Assembly: GCA_001603005.1 (NCBI GenBank)
Contig: LVAJ01000020.1
Span: forward strand, 1 to 60,387
Direction of reading: 5' to 3'
DNA: 60,387 nucleotides
Source of the DNA: Clostridiales bacterium Firm_04
Lineage (GTDB): Bacteria > Bacillota > Clostridia > Oscillospirales > Ruminococcaceae
Shown: piece by piece, positions 56,778-60,387 of the stretch
How the letters are laid out: every line of letters begins with the position of its first letter
How positions within the stretch are numbered: the stretch's first letter is position 1
Program-made: the position numbers and the translations under genes
The notes under the pieces: generated by a model
What the model was told of the DNA's origin: nothing
What the model saw: only the letters and a program-made list of their open reading frames with translations
The model's database searches: none

Positions 56778-56797
56778 AGTTGAGCAAACATTCAACT
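56778..56797. promoter_or_regulatory. CadC-type operator between cadC and the ATPase gene
   Basis: Inverted repeat AGTTGA (56778-56783)/TCAACT (56792-56797) with an 8-bp centre. It shares its arms with the site at 57209. Confidence 0.75.
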
Positions 56798-56835
56798 GTA
56801 TGTCCGGAAGAAATGCGGGGAACATCCCCGCAAGC

Positions 56836-57198
56836 TCATTCCGAGATATGCTCATAGCCCATGTCAATGATCTTCTTCACATGGTCATCTGCGAGCGAAT
56901 AGTAAACATTCTGTCCGTCGCGGCGGTATTTGACCAGGCGGGACAGCCGCAGCGATTTCAGCTGATGCGAGATCGCCGATTTTGTCATGCCGAGCAGCGC
57001 TGCCAGATCGCAGACACAGAGCTCGTGCTGTTCCAGCGCATGCAGGATCCGGACGCGGGTACTGTCGCCGAACAGCTTGAACAGCGTGGCGAGCGCAATG
57101 TAAGCATCCTGATCGAGAAGCTGCTGCTGCACCGCCTGTACCACATCCGCATGAATGACTTCGCATTCGCACTGGGGCTGTTTCTCCACGGTTTCCAC
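56836..57198 (-). CDS. CadC/SmtB-type metal-sensing ArsR repressor
   Basis: A 120-aa winged-helix protein. The helix-3 motif ELCVCDLAALLGM contains the two metal-sensing Cys, and an N-terminal CECEV adds further thiol ligands as in CadC. The recognition helix is TKSAISHQLKSLRL. C-terminal DDHVKKIIDMGYEH includes possible alpha-5 zinc ligands. It is transcribed from its own promoter, with an operator over the start point, and is followed by the metal ATPase gene. It should release both sites on Zn, Cd or Pb. Confidence 0.9.
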   Translation of the reverse strand: METVEKQPQCECEVIHADVVQAVQQQLLDQDAYIALATLFKLFGDSTRVRILHALEQHELCVCDLAALLGMTKSAISHQLKSLRLSRLVKYRRDGQNVYYSLADDHVKKIIDMGYEHISE

Positions 57199-57208
57199 CT
57201 CCGTTCGT

Positions 57209-57228
57209 AGTTGAACAGTCGTTCAACT
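57209..57228. promoter_or_regulatory. CadC-type operator at the cadC promoter
   Basis: Perfect inverted repeat AGTTGAAC-AGTC-GTTCAACT just downstream of the -10 element. On the minus strand TTGACA (57263-57258) and TATAAT (57240-57235) are 17 bp apart. Confidence 0.85.
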
Positions 57229-57309
57229 GTTTGCATTATACCACATTTTCAGGCACTTGTCAAGCCCTTTTTCCGATTTTTGATACACAGATGCCGGATC
57301 CGCAGCGGT

Positions 57310-57807
57310 TCAGTTCAGCAGCATTTCGCTTGTTATGACCAATTCTCTGCACTTCCATTCCTCGCCCAGAATGCAATAAGTTTCTGCCGGCGCGGAATCC
57401 GTCTCCGAAAAGCCGACGGATCGGTAGCAGAAATAAGCAGGGAGATTGTTTTCAAAAACGCCCAATGATGCCCGTTCAGCGCGGTAAATCTCAAAGACAA
57501 ATTTCAGCGCTGACCGCAGCATCTCTTTTCCGCAGCCTTTTCCGCGCAGGTCAGGCTTCACGATCACAAATCCGAAGCGCAGTTCATGCGGCAAATCATT
57601 CGGATTTCGCAGCGTGAAAAAGCCGACAATTCCCGTTTCATCAAATGCAGTGAACGGCATCAGGGATTCCACAAAGGAAAATGCCTGCTGCGTGATCGGA
57701 TACTGCCCGAGTACGCCTGCCGACCACTGGTAAAACGCCCTTTCATCCTGACACCACGATAAGATCTCGTCGGCATCCGCTTTTTGATACGGTCTGAGTC
57801 TGAGCAT
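57310..57807 (-). CDS. GNAT-family N-acetyltransferase
   Basis: A 165-aa protein starting MLRLRPYQKADADEILSWCQ with GAGGAG upstream. The acetyl-CoA-binding motif A is FVIVKPDLRGKGCGKEMLRSAL, and the final strand pair is LGVFENNLPAYFCYRSVGF. The substrate is not predictable; relatives acetylate ribosomal proteins, polyamines or antibiotics. It lies between the cadC promoter and the next minus-strand gene with no clear operon partner. Confidence 0.88.
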   Translation of the reverse strand: MLRLRPYQKADADEILSWCQDERAFYQWSAGVLGQYPITQQAFSFVESLMPFTAFDETGIVGFFTLRNPNDLPHELRFGFVIVKPDLRGKGCGKEMLRSALKFVFEIYRAERASLGVFENNLPAYFCYRSVGFSETDSAPAETYCILGEEWKCRELVITSEMLLN

Positions 57808-57856
57808 TGTTTTCTCCTCATCAATCAGATTTCCGGCTTCTGCCGCCCGAAGCCGT

Positions 57857-58678
57857 TCACGACTGCGCAAGCAGCTCCCGCATGCCGGTGTAATCGCAGA
57901 GCAGATAGGTGCGGGCGGGGAGTGCGCCGTCCAGCAGCGCGCGGTCTGGCTCAACGGTCAGCAGAAGCGCCGCATCCGCAGGCGCCGCAGACTTCGGACG
58001 GTTCTGCTCGCCGTAATCCTGTTCCATGTTCAGCGTTTGCAGATCGCCGTTCTGCATGCTGATCGTGATTTCCGTGTATTTGCGGCTGTCAGCGTTCTGC
58101 GCATCGTCCTGCGGAATGTCGCACGCGCTGACATAGAGCGTCTGTTGACTGTATCGCAGGGCAAGCTCCGACCACGGCATTTTGCAGGAGAAGCTGTCCA
58201 GCAGCGCGACCGTTCCGTTCTGCAAAGCATACCAGTCGAAAACAGGCGCAGGTGCGTGGTTTTCATCGAGCATTTCCAGCCGGATCACAAGCAGATCCTC
58301 TGTGCCGGTGTTCCGGAAATCGGCAAAGTATGCGCCTGCGATTCCGGTCAGACTGCCGGCACTTTTTGCCGCGGAATCGTCCGCAGGATCGGATTCGCCG
58401 AGCAGTTCCGTTTGCAGATATTGCAGTAATTGCGCGCGCGGCGTCTGCTCCGTAACGGCAGTCGTCGTGACGGTTTCCGCAGTGGTCGCCGCGCCGGTCG
58501 TGACCGCAGTCTGTGCGGGCGGGAGAGTTGTTTCCGCTGCCGGCTGCTGTGCCGCGGGGACAGACGGTGCGGCATGCCGGTTATGCAGCAGCAGCGCACC
58601 CAGTGCGCCCGCAATCACCAGCAGGATGACAAGCAGTACGATTTTTGCAGCAGATCCGCGATTTTCCTTTGTTTGCAT
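57857..58678 (-). CDS. Membrane-anchored protein of unknown function
   Basis: A 273-aa protein. A transmembrane helix near the N-terminus (about 12-32), a Pro/Ala/Thr-rich linker (about 35-80), then an extracytoplasmic beta-rich domain (about 95-270) with FADFRNTGTEDLLVIRLEML and DSFSCKMPWSELALRYSQQT. It resembles proteins that carry a TT-rich stalk and a small globular head on the surface of this organism. I chose ATG 58678 because GGGGG lies 7-11 nt upstream. The next gene upstream (58711) is on the same strand 32 bp away, so the two are probably co-transcribed. The family is not recognised. Confidence 0.72.
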   Translation of the reverse strand: MQTKENRGSAAKIVLLVILLVIAGALGALLLHNRHAAPSVPAAQQPAAETTLPPAQTAVTTGAATTAETVTTTAVTEQTPRAQLLQYLQTELLGESDPADDSAAKSAGSLTGIAGAYFADFRNTGTEDLLVIRLEMLDENHAPAPVFDWYALQNGTVALLDSFSCKMPWSELALRYSQQTLYVSACDIPQDDAQNADSRKYTEITISMQNGDLQTLNMEQDYGEQNRPKSAAPADAALLLTVEPDRALLDGALPARTYLLCDYTGMRELLAQS

Positions 58679-58710
58679 GGGCATCCCCCGTTTTTGTTTG
58701 TATCCGAGTA

Positions 58711-60120
58711 TCATTTGCTGACAGTGCCGCCGGCGATCAGAACACCGGCGCTTTGCAGGTCGGGCGAGCCGGACGGCTTCACGCAGATGCGCAGCCAGCC
58801 GACGCCGGAGATATCTGTCCGGATCTTCTGCGGTGCGGAATCCTTGCCGATCGGATAGGCGCGCAGCAGCTTGCCGTCGCCGTAGATCTCCAGCACGACG
58901 CCTTTTTCAGCGGCAAAGGATCGCAGCGGCGCGGCGGTCAGCGAAAGCGTGCTGTAACTGCCGCCGAGCGAAAACTCGCCGCTCGCGCTTTGTCTGCCCG
59001 TGTGCGTGCCGTCGTAGGTGCAGTAAAGATTGCCGTCCGCGGGATATTCCGTGCCCTGCCGGTCGGTCAGGGATTGCTCCGCCGCCGTCCATTCGATGAA
59101 ATTGCGGTTTTCGAGCACGGAGAGCTTCTGCGGCTGATACGCAGAAACGGCTTGTATCAGCGGTGCGATGCGGTCGGCGGCTTCGGGGAGCAGCTGTTCG
59201 GCATCGGTGAGCATCTGCGCCGCTTCGGTGATTTTGCCCTGCTGCGCGAGCGCTTCGGTCTGCAATTTGAGCGTGCGCAGATATTGCGCCGACAGATTGC
59301 GCCGGACAAATCCGAGCAGGGGATCGTCCGGAAGCGCCTGCAAGCCCTGTCCGAGCGCAGCGAATGCGTCCGCAAAGCTGTTCCGGTCGGCGGAAAGGCG
59401 GGCGTTCAGCATTGCCTTGTGCCGCAGCGTGACCGTCCGGAGCAGCGCGGTGTGATCGCGTGCTTTCTGCAATTCTGCGTCATTTTTGAGCACATTCAAT
59501 GCCTGATCCAGCGCTTCGGCAGCGGCATCGTAATCCGCATCCTGCACGTAACCGGCAGCCTGCGCAAGAACCGTTTCGCGGTAGTGCGCAGTCACTTCGG
59601 AAAGCGCTGTCTGCGCCTGCTGATAGAGCTCCGGCTCGTTTGTCGGGATGCTGCGGTACAGCCGGATCGCTTCGGCATCGTCCTGTTTTTGCGCGGCGGA
59701 AACGGCATTTGCAAAGGTCTGCCGCGCATGCTCGGTACGTTTCAGCGCGGTTTCGGCGGTATCCGCCTGTGCGGTGAGCGCGGGGATCTGCAAGCCTTTT
59801 GCAGCCTGAACCGCATGCAGCGCGGTATCGAAATCCGCATTGCCCGCGCGGTAATCTGCGCAGACGGCGTCCAGTTCTGCGGAGAGCTGCCGCATGAGAT
59901 CGTCCGGCGGTTCGGTGCCGCGGTAATGCGCAAGATAGTCCGCAGAAGCGTGCAGTTGTCTGCGGGAACCGGCAGCGCGGTAGACGGGCGGGTGCAGCGC
60001 ACGCTCCTGCCGGATGAGCATGGCGCCTTCTGCCGCAATCGTGCAGAGCAGGAGCGGGATACAGAAATTGATTACACGATTTTTGCGTATTTTCGATTGT
60101 TTTGCATGATTCGCAGCCAC
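58711..60120 (-). CDS. Membrane-anchored helical-repeat protein with a C-terminal beta domain
   Basis: A 469-aa protein with one N-terminal transmembrane helix (about 20-38). A long Ala/Gln-rich helical region follows (about 50-330) with tetratricopeptide-like patterns such as AAEALDQALNVLKND. The C-terminal beta domain (about 340-465) includes GSYSTLSLTAAPLRSF and VVLEIYGDGKLLRA and resembles NPCBM-type carbohydrate modules. I chose GTG 60120 because AAGGAGGG lies 7 nt upstream; an ATG at 60141 lies upstream of that site. A scaffold or carbohydrate-binding surface role is inferred. Confidence 0.72.
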   Translation of the reverse strand: MAANHAKQSKIRKNRVINFCIPLLLCTIAAEGAMLIRQERALHPPVYRAAGSRRQLHASADYLAHYRGTEPPDDLMRQLSAELDAVCADYRAGNADFDTALHAVQAAKGLQIPALTAQADTAETALKRTEHARQTFANAVSAAQKQDDAEAIRLYRSIPTNEPELYQQAQTALSEVTAHYRETVLAQAAGYVQDADYDAAAEALDQALNVLKNDAELQKARDHTALLRTVTLRHKAMLNARLSADRNSFADAFAALGQGLQALPDDPLLGFVRRNLSAQYLRTLKLQTEALAQQGKITEAAQMLTDAEQLLPEAADRIAPLIQAVSAYQPQKLSVLENRNFIEWTAAEQSLTDRQGTEYPADGNLYCTYDGTHTGRQSASGEFSLGGSYSTLSLTAAPLRSFAAEKGVVLEIYGDGKLLRAYPIGKDSAPQKIRTDISGVGWLRICVKPSGSPDLQSAGVLIAGGTVSK

Positions 60121-60201
60121 ACTGCCGCCCTCCTTTCTCATGCAGATTTTGTCGATTTTATTATATCAGATTTCCGTTCGCTTGTCAATCCGCGTGCAGT
60201 A

Positions 60202-60387
60202 CCGGGAGTGGCTGTTCAGGGATTTATTATTACGCATCCGGCGCGCACCAGTATTAAAGTTTTGATCGAACTTTTTCAAAAGTTCGCGGGTTCTTAGGGC
60301 AGAGCCATAAGCCGCTCTCCGCAGAGAGCGGAACACCCCAGCGTTCTGTTTCGGGAAGAAAAGGGCTTGGGAAAAGCCCCCCTTTCT
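60202..60387 (-). repeat. Composite hairpin-rich dispersed repeat, copy D (cut by the window end)
   Basis: This copy begins with CGGGAGTGGCTGTTCAGGG and ATTTATTATTACGCATCCGG, the reverse complement of the right edge of copy A (about 801-846). The AACTTTTTCAAAAGTT and GCTCTCCGCAGAGAGC hairpins follow. It continues past the window. Confidence 0.8.

Overview
The window looks like a chromosomal segment of a fibre-degrading, cellulosome-forming Ruminococcus (Oscillospiraceae), close in style to R. champanellensis or R. flavefaciens. The evidence is six type I dockerin modules, a GH11-CBM22-GH10-dockerin xylanase, Thr-rich linkers, strong AGGAGG ribosome sites and many near-perfect TTGACA-17-TATAAT promoters. 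The assignment is inferred from gene content, not from a marker gene.

Region 1 (about 860-8470, + strand) is a vitamin B12 acquisition operon. A consensus promoter leads into a cobalamin riboswitch. Next come a surface-anchored DUF4430 protein and a membrane protein joining an alpha/alpha barrel to a DUF4430 domain, the architecture of animal intrinsic factor/transcobalamin. A small DUF7660 protein and a full ECF transporter follow (EcfT, fused EcfA1-A2 and an S component). A 325-bp tandem duplication and a 158-bp MITE-like element have damaged parts of the operon; the MITE cuts an isochorismatase-like gene.

Region 2 (8500-31700) mixes secreted dockerin proteins with housekeeping genes. The dockerin proteins are a transglutaminase-like protein, a lysozyme-fold protein, a double CE12-type esterase and a beta-propeller. 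Also here are tRNA-Leu and tRNA-Ser, a BspA-type leucine-rich-repeat protein next to a second MITE copy, a CNNM transporter followed by an orphan dockerin, MetY, and an ArsR-led redox/DUF5714 operon. The stretch ends with a radical SAM/SPASM maturase directly upstream of a DUF2207 protein that ends in six Ser-Ser-Cys repeats.

Region 3 (31736-33465, - strand) is a miniature type V-F CRISPR locus. It has a 438-aa Cas12f1-like nuclease close to AsCas12f1, a structured tracrRNA-like segment, and an array of two full repeats plus one partial repeat with two spacers. No adaptation genes are present.

Region 4 (33550-60387) holds an ApbE/NusG-II/Gx flavin-quinone operon and a three-gene sigma-like module with a LexA-type box in its promoter. 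It continues with the bifunctional xylanase, AIM24, DUF1846, thiamine pyrophosphokinase, HydE, a large glycosyltransferase, RNase R, SecG and a RING-finger membrane protein. A CadC-controlled zinc/cadmium ATPase with three metal-binding domains and a His-rich stretch follows. Several anchored proteins of unknown function close the window.

A hairpin-rich composite repeat of roughly 400 bp occurs at least five times, including at both ends of the window in opposite orientation.
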